From Symsagittifera roscoffensis (taxonomy: Eukaryota; Xenacoelomorpha; Acoela; Convolutidae): 64,000 bases of DNA. Location: positions 40,010,379-40,074,378 of the forward strand of contig NC_087067.1 of the NCBI RefSeq assembly GCF_963678635.1, given 5' to 3'. The notes beneath the pieces are model-generated. The model was not told where the DNA came from. It saw nothing but the letters and a program-made list of their open reading frames with translations, and made no database searches. The position numbers were made by a program, and so were the translations under genes. Positions 44,270 to 55,499 of this stretch are shown here, piece after piece (the stretch's first letter is position 1; each line of letters begins with the position of its first letter).

Positions 44270-45232
44270 TCACAGAGTGGTGTCCATCAGCGCGCTTTTA
44301 CCGATCCGGCGTCCACGTCCAGAAACCCCCTTCCACTTGCCTCGCACATAGTTAAAGCCTCGTCCCATCAGCGGTGTGGTCCTTGTAAGGTTCACTTCAT
44401 CGAATGATGAGCTAGCGGGTACTCTGGGGGGTAGGTATGTCTGTCCAGAGAACGAATCACCTCTGGGGGGTCCCTGGGGATAACTGTTGGGTCTCTGTGA
44501 TCCACCCTCATAGTTGGGGTCATATCTAGGTGGCGGCACCCCTCGATGTCGTCCTAGTGGCGCACAACAGTAGGAGTCCTCGAAGTCCGCGTCTCGTTGG
44601 CGACGCATATTAATTCCCAGTAAACGCACCCTCCTTGAAAAACAACGCCAGTACACGCAGCCTAATATTAAAAAGACTGCGACCTACAGCCAGATCACCA
44701 GTCCCAGTTGCACAGGTCCACTGCGCATCATCTGCCAATGAAAAGGGGTGTGTTTGCGTAAAATTTCATCAGCAAAGGGCTTGGCAATCTCCGATAGGGC
44801 TTCTTCGTCCACCGACCCCTCTGGCAACTTGATCAGATTGAGTAGGAGTGCTTCGACCATCTCACTCCTCGCCTGCTCTCGTAAGATCTCCGGTATCATG
44901 ACTCCTGGAAGGTTCTTTTCAGCTTCCTCCAAAGTCGCAAACAAGGTCCGGATCAACGGGTGTTGTCTGATCGTCACCGTTAATCCAGTCTCGTACTGGC
45001 AGGTCCGTGGGTCTGGCACTAGAACCAAAGCACCGTCTGGCGTTTCGATCCTACCATCGCAACTGGGTCGTAGAAGGCAACTTCTGCAACCGGATATGGG
45101 TTCACCCCTCTCCTTAGCTCCTCTGCTGTAGTTGAAAAGCGTATAATCATCGTCCCGTGAAGTTGCCAAATAAGTTGAGTCGTCCAGGTACACAGCCGTG
45201 GGGATTTCTGGCAGAACAATCCGCGGCGACCC
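44270..45232 (-). pseudogene. Envelope-like region of the gypsy element, broken
   Basis: The frame 44684-45313 begins with residues of the duplicated integrase segment. From the junction near 45232 it becomes a different protein: a Cys-containing part (GCRSCLL, CQYE), a Leu-rich helical region, then a hydrophobic segment (VQLGLVIWL) just before the frame breaks near 44690. The following frame (44270-44656) starts with a Cys/Arg-rich membrane-flanking part and a Pro/Arg/Gly-rich tail. A hydrophobic anchor near the end followed by a cytoplasmic-like tail, placed after integrase, fits an envelope-type third ORF of errantivirus-like elements. The N-terminal part appears to be missing. The copy cannot make a complete protein. 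Confidence 0.5.
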
Positions 45233-46131
45233 TTTTTTTCTCCTGTGCTCCGCGCTGCACAAATGAGGCGCCATTGTATCTTCTTCTCCACGTCTGTCCT
45301 CATGGTGGGCCACCAGAACCGTTGACGAATTCGAGCGAGGGTCTTCTCAACTGCAAAGTGTCCGCCGCTAATCTGCGAGGAGTGCAGCTGGTTGAGGATC
45401 TCCTTCCTCCCGGTTGCAGGAACAATCGTCTGCAATACCGGACGCAAGTCATCCCTTGGGAACCATTTTTTATAGAGCACCCACCCCCCCCCCCCCTCGG
45501 ATACTTAGTTCGTTCCATCTAGACCAGTAAGCTAGGGCCTCGGGTCCGTACTGTATCGCTTGTTCTTTGGGAATGAGGTTTGTCCGCAGAGATGGCATAT
45601 CGCCCGCGTCGCCTTCCAACTCCGCCCAATAGAACACCTGAGACATCGCGTCATCCTCTTTTTGCAGAGTCGATATTTCAGAGGGCGTCCGTTCCCAGGT
45701 AATCGTTTCTTCCTCGTCCTCTTCCTGGGTCTCGCTGATCATTGTGACAGTTTCGACTTGGTGCTGCTTTGCTTTCTGTAAGGCCAATTCGAGAGACATG
45801 GGCTCTGGGCAAGACCCGAATGCCTTCTCCTTCTCCCCTGGCATCCATTCGGGCCCTTCTTCTAGCATCCTGGAAAGGCCATCCGCGTTTCCATGTTTAG
45901 CCCCAGCTCTGTGGACTACATTGAAGTCAAACTCTTGAAGTTGCTGTTGCATTCGGAAGGTCATTCCATCGGGTTCCTTCTGCCTAAAGAGCCATTGAAG
46001 GCTGGAGTGGTCGGTGCGAAGGACAAATTTTACCCCCCAGATGTAGGGTTTGAACCATTTCACCGCTTGCACCACAGCCAAGGCTTTTCGTTTTGTCGTT
46101 GAGTAATTCGTCTCTGTTTTTGATAGTACCC
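45232..46131 (-). repeat. Duplicated RNase H/integrase N-terminal block (copy of 47228-48122)
   Basis: About 900 bp match 47228-48122 with few changes. The block reads AVVQAVKWFKPYIWGVKFVLRTDHSSLQWLF (RNase H end), a Glu-rich linker, and the integrase N-terminal zinc-binding region. It is placed after the integrase C-terminus and before the envelope-like part, where it does not belong. The right junction is at 'ccctgct' and the left at a 'gaccctttttttctcctg' shared by both copies. Confidence 0.92.
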
Positions 46132-46152
46132 TGCTTCGGATCCTCTATTGGG

Positions 46153-47514
46153 TTAGGGCTCTCTAGGGGTTTGTCGTTCAACCGGGGTAGGTAACCTCAA
46201 TGGTCTTAACTCGTGGGTCCCTCCAATAGCCAATTCCAACTCGTCGTCACTAATTACAGGGTCGTCAAAGAATCTGACCGACCGTGAAGGGGTCGGACGC
46301 TTAGGGTGGGAAGCCTCGTTGGATTGCGGGTTCTCCTCTACATACGGTTTAAAATGCAAGATGTTAAAATGCAACATGTTAAAATGCAAATACCGGACCT
46401 TTGCGGGGGTGGATGGTTTGGCCACCTTGTAATTCACTTCAGAGACTTTGGCCAAGACCACATAGGGACCATCCCATGGTAAGAAGAACTTCTTCGACTT
46501 TATCTTCTCTTTCGCCCAAACCCACACTTTGTCTCCCGTCGCGTACGGTTCTCCGTGAACTCTTTTCCGATATTGATCCTTCTGGCGTCGCTGATTAGTT
46601 CCCGGTAGCTCGCAAGCGCTGCTATGGGCGTCTCGGAATTGTTCGTCGAGCCATTCTACAAACCCATCCTGTGTCGGAACTTCGTCGTAGGGTTTTGGGT
46701 AGAACAGGTCGATTGGGTACTGGCATTCCTGTCCATGTACTAGATTGGAAGGGGTCGCACCGGTTGTTCGGTGGATGGTAGTATTATAGACGAAATTCAA
46801 GAGGGGCAATACTGTATCCCATGTCCGGGGGTTGTCCGCGCAGTACTTTGAAATGACGTCCGCAATTACCCTATTATGACGTTCTACCTGTCCATTGCCT
46901 TGGGGGTGGTACGGGGAAGTGCGGGATTTATCGATCCCCAGCAGTCGGCACATTTCGAGGATGAGATTGTTCCCAAAGTTCTTCCCTTGATCGGTGTGCA
47001 GGATGTTCGGTGCCCCAAACTTGAGTACCCAGTTCTCGACTATCTCCCGGGCCACCTCTGCCGAATCCGTGGATACAAGTGGGACGGCAATTGCATACTT
47101 CGTGAATAAGTACGTCATCACTAATATGTGCTTCGCGCGAGACTTTGCTGCCAACGTCACGGGTCCTAGGATGTCCGCCGCCAATGTGTTGAATCGGATC
47201 CCCACTTTAAACGGGACAAGCCCAGTGACCCTTTTTTTTCTCCTGTGCTCCGCGCTGCACAAATGAGGCGCCATTGTCCATTGTATCTTCTTCTCCACGT
47301 CTGTCCTCATGGTGGGCCACCAGAACCGTTGACGAAATCGAGCGAGGGTCTTCTCAACTGCAAAGTGTCCGCCGCTAATCTGCGAGGAGTGCAGCTGGTT
47401 GAGGATCTCCTTCCTCCCGGTTGCAGGAACAATTGTCTGCAATACCGGACGCAAGTCATCCCTTGGGAACCATTTTTTATAGAGCACCCCCCTCGGATAC
47501 TTAGTTCGTTCCAT
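46153..47514 (-). pseudogene. Gypsy integrase
   Basis: A 453-codon frame has a His-containing N-terminal segment (HSSQISGGHF, WWPTMRTDVEKKI) and a catalytic core: AADILGPV (first Asp), LHTDQGKNF (second Asp), QGNGQVERHNR (Glu). A C-terminal β-domain (GDKVWVWAKEKIKSKKFFLPWDGPYVV) and an acidic tail follow. The D,D-35-E residues are present. The N-terminal Cys pair region is altered near 47240, at the same place as the duplication junction. The C-terminus has an odd triple repeat HFNMLHFNILHF. Confidence 0.9.
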
Positions 47515-47534
47515 CTAGACCAGTAAGCTAGGGC

Positions 47535-49065
47535 CTCGGGTCCGTACTGTATCGCTTGTTCTTTGGGAATGAGGTTTGTCCCCAGAGATGGCATATCGCC
47601 CGCGTCGCCTTCCAACTCCGCCCAATAGAACACCTGAGACATCGCGTCATCCTCTTTTTGCAGAGTCGATATTTCAGAGGGCGTCTGTTCCCAGGTAATC
47701 GTTTCTTCCTCTTCCTGGGTCTCGCTGATCATTGTGACAGTTTCGACTTGGTGCTGCTTTGCTTTCTGTAAGGCCAATTCGAGAGACATGGGCTCTGGGC
47801 AAGACCCGAATGCCTTCTCCTTCTCCCCTGGCATCCAGTCGGGCCCTTCTTCTAGCATCCTGGAAAGGCCATCCGCGTTTCCATGTTAAGCCCCAGCTCT
47901 GTGGACTACATTGAAGTCAAACTCTTGAAGTTGCTGTTGCATTCGGAAGGTCATTCCATCGGGTTCCTTCTGCCTAAAGAGCCATTGAAGGCTGGAGTGG
48001 TCGGTGCAAGGACAAATTTTACCCCCCAGATGTAGGGTTTGAACCATTTCACCGCTTGCACCACAGCCAAGGCTTCTCGTTTTGTCGTTGAGTAATTCGT
48101 CTCTGTTTTTGATAGTACCCTGCTAGCGTACACAAGTGGTCTCTCCTCCCCGTTGATGACGTTCGAGAGTACAGCGCCCAAGCTGGTATTGCTCGCATCC
48201 GTGTCCAATATAAAGGTTCCCGTGTAGTCAGGAAATTCCAGAACTGGGGCCGTAATAAGCTATTTCCGTAGTCTATCGAAGGCTGTCTGACATTCGTCGT
48301 TCCAGATAAAGGGCACCTTCTTTTTCGTCAAAGAGGACAGGGGACTCGCAATCCCGGCAAAGTCCTTCACAAATCGACGGTAGTAATTGCAGAATCCGAG
48401 GAAAGACCTCACCCCCTTAACTGTTTTGGGCACTGGCCAGTTCTCAACCACTTCAACTTTCTTGGGATCCACTTGGATACCTTCATTTCCAATTATGTGG
48501 CTCAAATAAGTCACCTCCTTCTGTACCAACCTGCATTTCTTCGGCTTCAGTTTCAAATTTGCCTCCCTTAGTAGCTGGAAGGTAGCCTTCAGGTGTGCAA
48601 AATGGTCGTCTTCGCACTTGCTATACACCAGCACATCATCGAGGAATACTAATGCCCACTTCCACAGGTGGTCCCGAAACAATTCATTCATGAGGCGCTG
48701 GAACGTTCCCGGAGCATTGGACAGCCCAAAGGGCATCATAACGTACTCATAGAATCCTCCATCCGGTGTCACAAAGGCTGTCTTGTGTCGGTCTTCCTCG
48801 GCTACAGGCACTTGCCAATACCCATCGCCAGGTCGAGGGAAGAGAAGTACTTCTGCCCGTTAAGAGCATCGAACGTTTGATGTATCTTCGGAATCGGAAA
48901 TGCGTCCTTGGCCGTTACATCATTTAGCTTCCGATAATCCACACAGAACCGCCAACTGCCGTCTTTCTTCGTTTGCAAGACAATTGGTGCACTATAAGGG
49001 CTTTTTGAAGGTTGGATCACCCCTTTCTCCAGCATGCTCTTAACTTCGTCCCTGATGATCGGCAT
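47535..49065 (-). pseudogene. Gypsy reverse transcriptase and RNase H, frameshifted
   Basis: RT: frame 48802-49065 with KGVIQPSKSPYSAPIV, WRFCVDYRKLN, YFSSLDLAMG (catalytic Asp); then 48260-48811 with HKTAFVTPDGGFYEYVMMPFGLSNAP, LVFLDDVLVYS (FLDD motif) and FLGFCNYYRRFV. RNase H: 47951-48208 with DTDASNTSLGAVL, RPLVYASRVL and KREALAVVQAV, ending in a frameshift at about 48007 that the duplicate block does not share. The connection continues in 47535-47858. At least three frame changes break this region. Confidence 0.92.
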
Positions 49066-50171
49066 CTTTGCGGGAGATGTTCGATGGGGGGGATCTTGAT
49101 AGGGCCCGAGTCTCCAGTATCAATCCGATGTGTCACCAATTTAGTTTGGCCAAGTTCGGCATCTGTCAAAGCGAACACATCTCTATAAGTACTGATTAAC
49201 TGTTTCAGCCGGTCCCTCTGCGTTCCTGTCACCTCGGGAGCTGCTAGTTCTAGAATCTTCTCTACATCTTCATCTAGATGTCGTTTAGCCTGTACTTGAA
49301 AGTCCATCGACCCTTCCTCTTGCATTCCCTGCACCTCGTGGTCCTGACTGACGGGGGGCCAACCTTCTACAACATTCCCCATTGCATATGATGACTCAAC
49401 GTTTGACCCACCAAGAGGAGTGTGTGGTTCGGTTAAGGGGGTACTGTACGACGAGTTTACGTCCCAGTAATTATCGTCTTCTGGCGGGTGTTTAGGGTAT
49501 GAAGTCACCTTCAATATTTCATATTGCAGGGGAACTATAGATCCCTCTTTCCGTCCCGTCCAGAGGTTGTCACACTGGAAATCTAACGAATATTCATGCT
49601 CCTTTAAAGACCGAAGTCCTATGATCATTTCCGCTTTCAGCTCAGAAACCACCAGGGCTTCGACCTCATCGTCGATTGACCCTAGCTCCAAGTTAGCCGT
49701 CACCCATCCCTCGACTCCCACTTGCCTTCCATCCGCTGTTTCTAGTGTCCATTTGTAGGGCCGTAACGGTGGGGCTGTAGTCAAATTATGGTACACCTCG
49801 CTTCGTATTAGGTTGCTCGTAGCTCCCGTATCCACTAGTGCTTTTACCGGTAGCCCGCCCAAAATCGCTTCCGCTATTAGCCCGAATGGTGCTTCAGGCA
49901 CTCGGTAAACACTCACGATTTCCAAGGAACTCTCTGTCTGACACTGGATACTCGTGAGTTGTTTAGGTTCTTCCAGTCGACTGGGGGTCGTTTGGTGGAA
50001 TAAAGTCTGAAACTGCTCTGTTCCTCGAAAGCCTTCGCCTCTCATTTGCACCTGAGGGCTCGTCGTGGGGTCCAAGCGGTACATAGAGGGGTTGGAAGTG
50101 GGGGATGGGTGATTTACTCGCTGTTGATTCTTTATCTCGGCCGGGACAAAACCTCCCTGATGCATATTCAA
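49017..50171 (-). pseudogene. Gypsy protease region
   Basis: A 384-codon frame: Gln/Ser/Pro-rich start, then LGGLPVKALVDTGATSNLI (retroviral aspartic protease, active-site DTGA), AEMIIGLRSLKEH (the ILG-like strand), an acidic spacer, and FALTDAELGQTKLVTHRIDTGD leading to the RT. The end of the frame is out of register with the RT because of a run of seven G/C bases at 49086-49092; the RT resumes in another frame. Confidence 0.9.
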
Positions 50172-51271
50172 TGCCCCGGCCCTTGGTAGTTAAAATGATC
50201 CAAATTCTCCTGGGGGCACTCCTTCGCAAAATGATCCGGCTGGCCGCAGCCAAAACAGTTCCCACGGGGTATCTGGTTTTTCATTCCGTAACGACCTCCA
50301 AGGCCAGGAGGTAAGTTCGATCTATTCTCGCCGGGTTGGGGTTCGTATAGTTGTCGGGGTCGTTGGGAAGGTTACGACCGCGGTAAGTTTTCGGGGTGGG
50401 GGACGGGGATGATAGAATTAACAAACCTACCCATCATGGCCGTCATGTTCTGCATCTGAGCTAACAGATCATTCTGGACACTCACCAGTTGGTCGATGCG
50501 GGGGTTATTGCTCGCCTGCTGACGTCCCTGACTAGCTCCCACGGGTTGGTTTCGAGGGATCTGTCCGCCTACACTCCGACCAGCCTCAGCACCCGGCTCT
50601 GGGACATTTTCGGCAATCCTCGCAAGGTGCATCTTTCTCCGGGTCCGGGCCCTGGACGTTTTATTCACAAGATCCAAGGCTTGGGCGCGGGCAACTGCTT
50701 GCGCTAGGCTTTCTAGATCTTCTCGCAGAAGTAGGTCTTGAAGGTCCACGTCAAATAGCCCGTCTATGAACTGTTCTCGGTTCATATCGTCTCGAGCTTG
50801 AGCTCCCACATTTCCATTAGCAACATCTCCAAGTGATCGGATTCGTCGAGAGAATTCCCTCAAGCCCTCCTTGTCTCCTTGCATCAGACTTTTGAACTCC
50901 GCCCTAGCCGCTGCTTGAGTTTGGAAGGGCATCATACGCTGGTCTAGTTCGGCCAGCATCCGTGCAAGTGTTGGCGCTGGGAAACCGTCTTCCTCCTCTC
51001 TGAAGTGGGCTGGCATGCTGGTAAATTCATCCAGAGCCCATCCTGTCAGACACGTAGGCAACACCATCCGAGCCTGTTCATCTTCCCATCTGTTAGCATC
51101 CGCAACCCAGGCGAAATACTTCCTCCAGTCGGCCCAGTTCTGATAGCTACTGGAGGGAAACCGATCGGGGCGAATGGTGCCAAAGCCAAAGACTCCTTGC
51201 TGCCTGTCCAAAGCATTCGCTGCCGCCACAGCAGCCTCTGCCAATGCAGCTCTATCGTCGTCGTTCATCAT
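50166..51271 (-). CDS. Gypsy Gag with CCHC zinc knuckle
   Basis: The frame 50372-51271 begins at MMNDDDRAALAEA and contains a capsid-like part (QNWADWRKYFAWVADANRW, then LREFSRRIRSLGDVAN) and a basic linker. In a shifted frame the sequence continues at about 50330-50170 with the knuckle CFGCGQPDHFAKEC (C-x2-C-x4-H-x4-C) and ends at a stop after QGPGH. Gag packages the element RNA. The start is 75 bp from the 5' LTR. One frameshift near 50370 separates capsid and knuckle. Confidence 0.87.
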
Positions 51272-51325
51272 CGTGTTTGCTCACGGGATGGTTGTTCGTT
51301 CGTTTGCAACTTCAGTCTAGGACAA

Positions 51326-51345
51326 AGCCCACCCAGGAGCGCCAA
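51326..51345 (-). other. Gypsy primer-binding site
   Basis: Just inside the 5' LTR the - strand reads T then TGGCGCTCCTGGGTGGG, which has the TGG start expected of a site complementary to a tRNA 3' end (CCA). The tRNA species cannot be named from memory. Confidence 0.65.
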
Positions 51346-52669
51346 TGTCGTCTTTAGGATTTCCACACACGGTCTTGCGAAGCTATCCCTTTTACCGTGC
51401 TAAAGCAGCAGCACTAAGGCTCGGTATTAACGACAATCCCGAAAGGGTTATGTTAGTAGTGAGTTGTCCTCTACTGTATTCTATTGCTCCCCCTTGGTCA
51501 GTGATGCTCTTGCTCGCTATATCTCGCTTGAAGTCGCGTACAACGAATTCCTTTCTTTCAAATGAATTCAATATATATAAGTCTGAATACAAAGTGCCTA
51601 CTAGTTCGGCCAGAGTATAATTTATTAATATACAACGGAATGGTTTGCGATCTGTACACGCTTAACAATTTCTTCTGCGTACTCGTTCAGTACACGCGTC
51701 GACTAAGCTCTCTGACTTTTGCTAGCTTCTACTCTAACTAATATTCCACAAGGCACTTCGACTTGCGTTCTTACTTCACTCGCTGTGAAACAATTAACTG
51801 ATGAGTTCAGATAGCGGCCACAACTGGGACCTACTGAATCTTACGTTCGTTAACTCGTTCTCCCTTCAAAATCCGCTCTCGAACCTCCACTTCTTATATC
51901 TATTTGCGCTCCGTTTTTGTTAAAGTCACGCCACTTCATATCAGTGTTGTCATCCCCTTAAGCACAACCGCCCCCTATGGTTTTCCTTTTTACCTACTCC
52001 CTCTGTCGAAGCTGACGGGTTCCAAGTCCGGGGTTTTTATCGACTTGTTCACGTTTCGTAAATACATCCCCCTGCGGTTGGTATCGTAAATCGGGTAAGT
52101 AACCGAAGTCGTATGATTCTTATCAGTTAAATCCCCGCTACGCCACTTACTTAAATACCAGCTGACTTCGGTGTCAAATCCTGACCCAAGCAACAAAGTC
52201 GTACGATCCCAATAAACTAGTCATAACCCGATTTTGAACCAAATTTACTAATATTTTCCCTATCATGTTAGGATAAAATACACGGTCGGGGATAAGTTTT
52301 GCTTTTATACTCGGTAGTACCCCCATGACCCAATTTACCCTAGGCACATAATTCCGTGCATGTACAATCCCATAGCAATTAGCTACCTACAGGTATAAAC
52401 CGTTTTCCATTTTCTTAATCCCAGCCAGAGTTAGAGGGAGAAATGTCCGGGTAAAAGTGCATTTTTCTTCGATTTTATTTCTACTACTTTATTTAGCTTT
52501 AAGTCCACTTTTCAATCTTTCTACTTTGTTTACCCTTAGCTAACAGCCATCCAATTAAGCTATTTAGACCTCATAACGAGAAATGAAATACCTAAACTTA
52601 AACCAAGGTAACGATACCCAAGAAGAAAATACGCTAAGTCGAAAATTTGCTAGAATTACCAATTCTACA
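51346..52669 (-). repeat. Gypsy 5' LTR
   Basis: 1,324 bp, TG...CA on the + strand, partner of 41458-42775. It should hold the promoter of the element; a TATATAAG lies on the + strand in both LTRs near 51575 but faces the wrong way, so no promoter is assigned. Confidence 0.95.
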
Positions 52670-52919
52670 GTACAGTTTGATAATTTTTTTCATCGTCCTC
52701 TGCTTAAGTATGATCGATTTGTCTGATATTGTCGATTGGTCGAGGCTACAAAATTGCGGCTAGATGTATTCACTTTATTCTTTGCATTCGCCCTTCAGAG
52801 TGATGTTCGAAATGGGAAGTCTGCAGCTCTATGCTTTGACCTTTTATCTGACAAATGTTAGCAATGAAAAAGTGCTCGGTGAAAGATTAAGTGCCCAGCG
52901 GCTAGTTTATTATCGGAGT

Positions 52920-53149
52920 GTTGAAAGAGTATGTTTTTGCTCTTTCACACATGTTCTTTCACGACAAGACATGAATGAAAAATGAAATATTAGAACGCAT
53001 GAATGAAAAAAGAAATTAATCATTTGCATAGTTTCGCGCCCTTTTCCGGGCTCTTTCACAATTTTCCGGGCTCTTTCACAACTTTCCGGGCTCTTTCACA
53101 ATTTTCTGGGCTCTTTCACAATTTTCTGGCAAAAACATACTCTTCAACA
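52920..53149. repeat. Inverted repeat enclosing a 20-bp minisatellite
   Basis: TTGAAAGAGTATGTTTTTGC at 52921-52940 is inverted at 53130-53149 (GCAAAAACATACTCTTCAAC, one indel). Between them lies 'gggctctttcacaattttcc', repeated about four times at 53040-53130. Resembles a small MITE, but no target duplication was found. Confidence 0.7.
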
Positions 53150-53200
53150 GTTAGAACATAGTTGAAGATGGCCTCGGGCATCTTTCAACTATGTTCTAAC
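53150..53200. repeat. 51-bp hairpin
   Basis: GTTAGAACATAGTTGAAGATG and GCATCTTTCAACTATGTTCTAAC are reverse complements with one indel, around a short GC-rich loop. Size and pairing are in the range of a microRNA precursor, but a repeat-derived foldback is equally likely. Confidence 0.6.
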
Positions 53201-53204
53201 CACT

Positions 53205-53275
53205 ACGAAGATACATTCGATAAGACGAGGGGATACATTCGATAAGACGAGGGGATATATTCGATAAGACGGGAT
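53205..53275 (+). repeat. 22-bp minisatellite, three copies
   Basis: 'ggatacattcgataagacgag' occurs three times head to tail with small changes. Confidence 0.85.
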
Positions 53276-53897
53276 GCTTCACAACGTCGGCACAGAAGCC
53301 AAATACGCTGAAATTAGAGAAAGTGTTTCTTTTTGCTTTTTTTATGCGTTGGCCGGTGTTTTTTATTTGCCTTGTGTGTAACTTTCATTCGAAAATTATT
53401 ATTTTTGTGTTTGTTATCAGTGGGAAGCCAAAAGATAGGAGTCGCTGGGAAAAAAAGACTCTTAAGTATGTGCGCGTCCTATTTTCCTGCAATGAAACAG
53501 TCCGATTTTCCTGCAATTTGTCTTGAGCGCTTGGGCTTCGTGCTGAGTTGAGTGTCTTTGATTTTGACCAGCACACGTCAAATTTAAGTCCCATTGGGGA
53601 TCATTGGGTGTAATATAAGTGTTTCTTTTTCGTTGATTCGGTGTGCCTGCAGTGAAGAAAAGTTCGCATCTCGGGGCTGAACATCTAGGTTGTTTGCTCC
53701 AACTTGCAGCACTTTATTACGCAGAACCTCTGCCGAACATACTGAAAAAAAGTGATTGACCCCGGCCTGCGTTCATTGGTAAGTAGCTTTTTTATTGTTG
53801 TTTTTATGGGACATAAAATTCGATTCTCTTTTTTTGTGAATTTGAGCGTTTTTCATCCTTATCCTCAAATTTAGGACAGTTAACGAGTTTAAATCGT

Positions 53898-54426
53898 TCA
53901 AAAGCGAATATCAATTTGCTGCAGCGGTCTGCAAAGAGACTCTGAGTAGTCGAAGTGAGTAGATATTGAACTGAGTAGCCGAAAATGCATCAAAGCTTTT
54001 AGTAACCACGACAGTAAGCCGGACTTTTTTGGCCGTTTTTTCAACTTAATTTCTTTAGATGTCCAAATCTCATCTTCAGCAGAAAGGCCACCTTCCTTAG
54101 ACTGGTTGAAAGCATCCATGTTGTCTCTCGCTGCAGCTGATAAAGACTGCTGGTGGACGAATTTTCCTTGTTTGGCGAACATTTGTCTTTGGTCGAACAG
54201 TTGGAAACTTCTCAGCAGAGGCGCTTTTGTGTTTCCCACAAGGTGGTTCCATGAATTCGCTAAAAGAATACTTTATGATAGTTCTATATCCTTCCGATAC
54301 GCTGGCTTGTCGGGAACTAAATTCAAGCAAACTTTGCCCTGAGATCCGCTCAGCCCCATGAATCAATAATGGATTGTTTATCCAGATTACATACCCGTTT
54401 GTTCTGCTTTTCTTAAAATCACCCAT
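53898..54426 (-). pseudogene. Unrecognised - strand coding-like segment
   Basis: Two overlapping frames (54097-54426 and 53898-54239) have protein-like composition: the first starts MGDFKKSRTNGYVIWINN; the second ends with a Lys/Glu-rich part and a hydrophobic helix (SGLLSWLLKALMHF). The join looks like a frameshift near 54200. I do not recognise a family. Dispersed repeats on both sides suggest a mobile-element origin. Confidence 0.25.
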
Positions 54427-55141
54427 TTTCTAGCGCACGCGAAAGACATGAATTGCTTTGTTCACGCTATAAATAAACTTTTTTGTTTTTCTAGAGGAAC
54501 TTGTGCTTTCAACTTTCACAACAAACGTTAAAGAAACATACAAGTCACAGTATTAACGGTTAAGACACTTTTATGATAAGTGACTTCCGCAAGACTAACA
54601 AACCATTACCTCGCCTAGCGATAAACGGAATGATGACAGTGTGGTTTTTGCGTTTGTGTCTAAAGGTGCATTTGAGGACAGGTCAACCGTGAAAGATTTC
54701 GTTGCAAATTCTTTTCAAAAAGCTGTTTCAGCTCAACAACCGCAACCAGCAGCCAGTCCGACTAATATCAGTCAAGTTCGAGAAAAAACTTTCATTTTAA
54801 GGGAATGTGTTTTAATTTGAACAACCAATGATACTGTTCGGTTTTTGTGGAAAGCTTTTCTTAACCGTGCAGAACAAGAAGAAACTTTTAAGCGTTGAAC
54901 ACATCTATTCACAAAATTTGAAAGCAACTGCTATATGCACTTGAACAGGCGAGCAACGTCAATCTGTAGCAAATGATTTCAGGTTTTTTTGTGTTTCAGA
55001 ATAGTTTTTCTCGCGATCAAATGAATGAAATTTTTCTATATTTTAAAATGTTCAACATTTGATTTGCAAATTGTGAACGGTTGTATGCTTGTATGCAACG
55101 TTTGAAGCTTAAAGCGAATTTCTAGCTAGGACAAAAATAGA

Positions 55142-55498
55142 ATGGCGATTTTTTTTTGTGTTTTGAGTAATTTTTTTCTCCTATTAAAGAGAATATTCAA
55201 ACCGGCACAAAAGTTGATCAACAAGTGTACAGGGTTGAAATTGACCAATACCAAGCAAGTAGCTTTCGCCTTGGAAAGTAGGTGCGTAGAAAAGATTCTT
55301 CACAATGGATACAACCTGCCAACATCAGACTTGAGGTCGAAAGCAAAACTGGATAAAAGCATTGATTTGACAATACATACGGTGATAAGATTTGAAACAA
55401 AACAAGAAGCAGCGGAGAGCTTCGTGTCGGGATCTCCAGGTTGCTTGCTCCAAACTTGCAGCACCTTATCACGCAGAACCTCTGCTGAACGTTCCTGA
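55142..55498 (+). pseudogene. Unrecognised ORF; tail repeated near 53650-53760
   Basis: A 118-codon frame, hydrophobic at its start, then KPAQKLINKCTGLKL and a mixed region. The last ~40 codons (from about 55400) match DNA at 53650-53760 ('ggttg.ttgctcca..cttgcagcac..tat.acgcagaacctctgc'), where the frame is closed. This looks like a dispersed repeat rather than a gene. Confidence 0.25.
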
Positions 55499-55499
55499 G

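Larger units (their letters stand above)
41458..52669 (-). mobile_element. Ty3/gypsy LTR retrotransposon, TSD GTACA
   Basis: An 11.2-kb element on the - strand is bounded by two direct LTRs beginning TG and ending CA, with a perfect 5-bp duplication GTACA at 41453-41457 and 52670-52674. Order from its 5' end (high coordinates): LTR, primer site, gag, protease, RT, RNase H, integrase, a duplicated RNase H/integrase block, an envelope-like region, an additional ORF, polypurine tract, LTR. About two dozen differences between the LTRs point to a fairly recent insertion. Several frameshifts make this copy defective. Confidence 0.95.

Noticed and set aside
45157..45522. 121-codon + strand ORF within the gypsy element (and 47245-47526)
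   Set aside because: Antisense shadow of integrase and the duplicated block.
51560..51590. TATATAAG as gypsy promoter
   Set aside because: It faces the + strand while the element is transcribed from the - strand.
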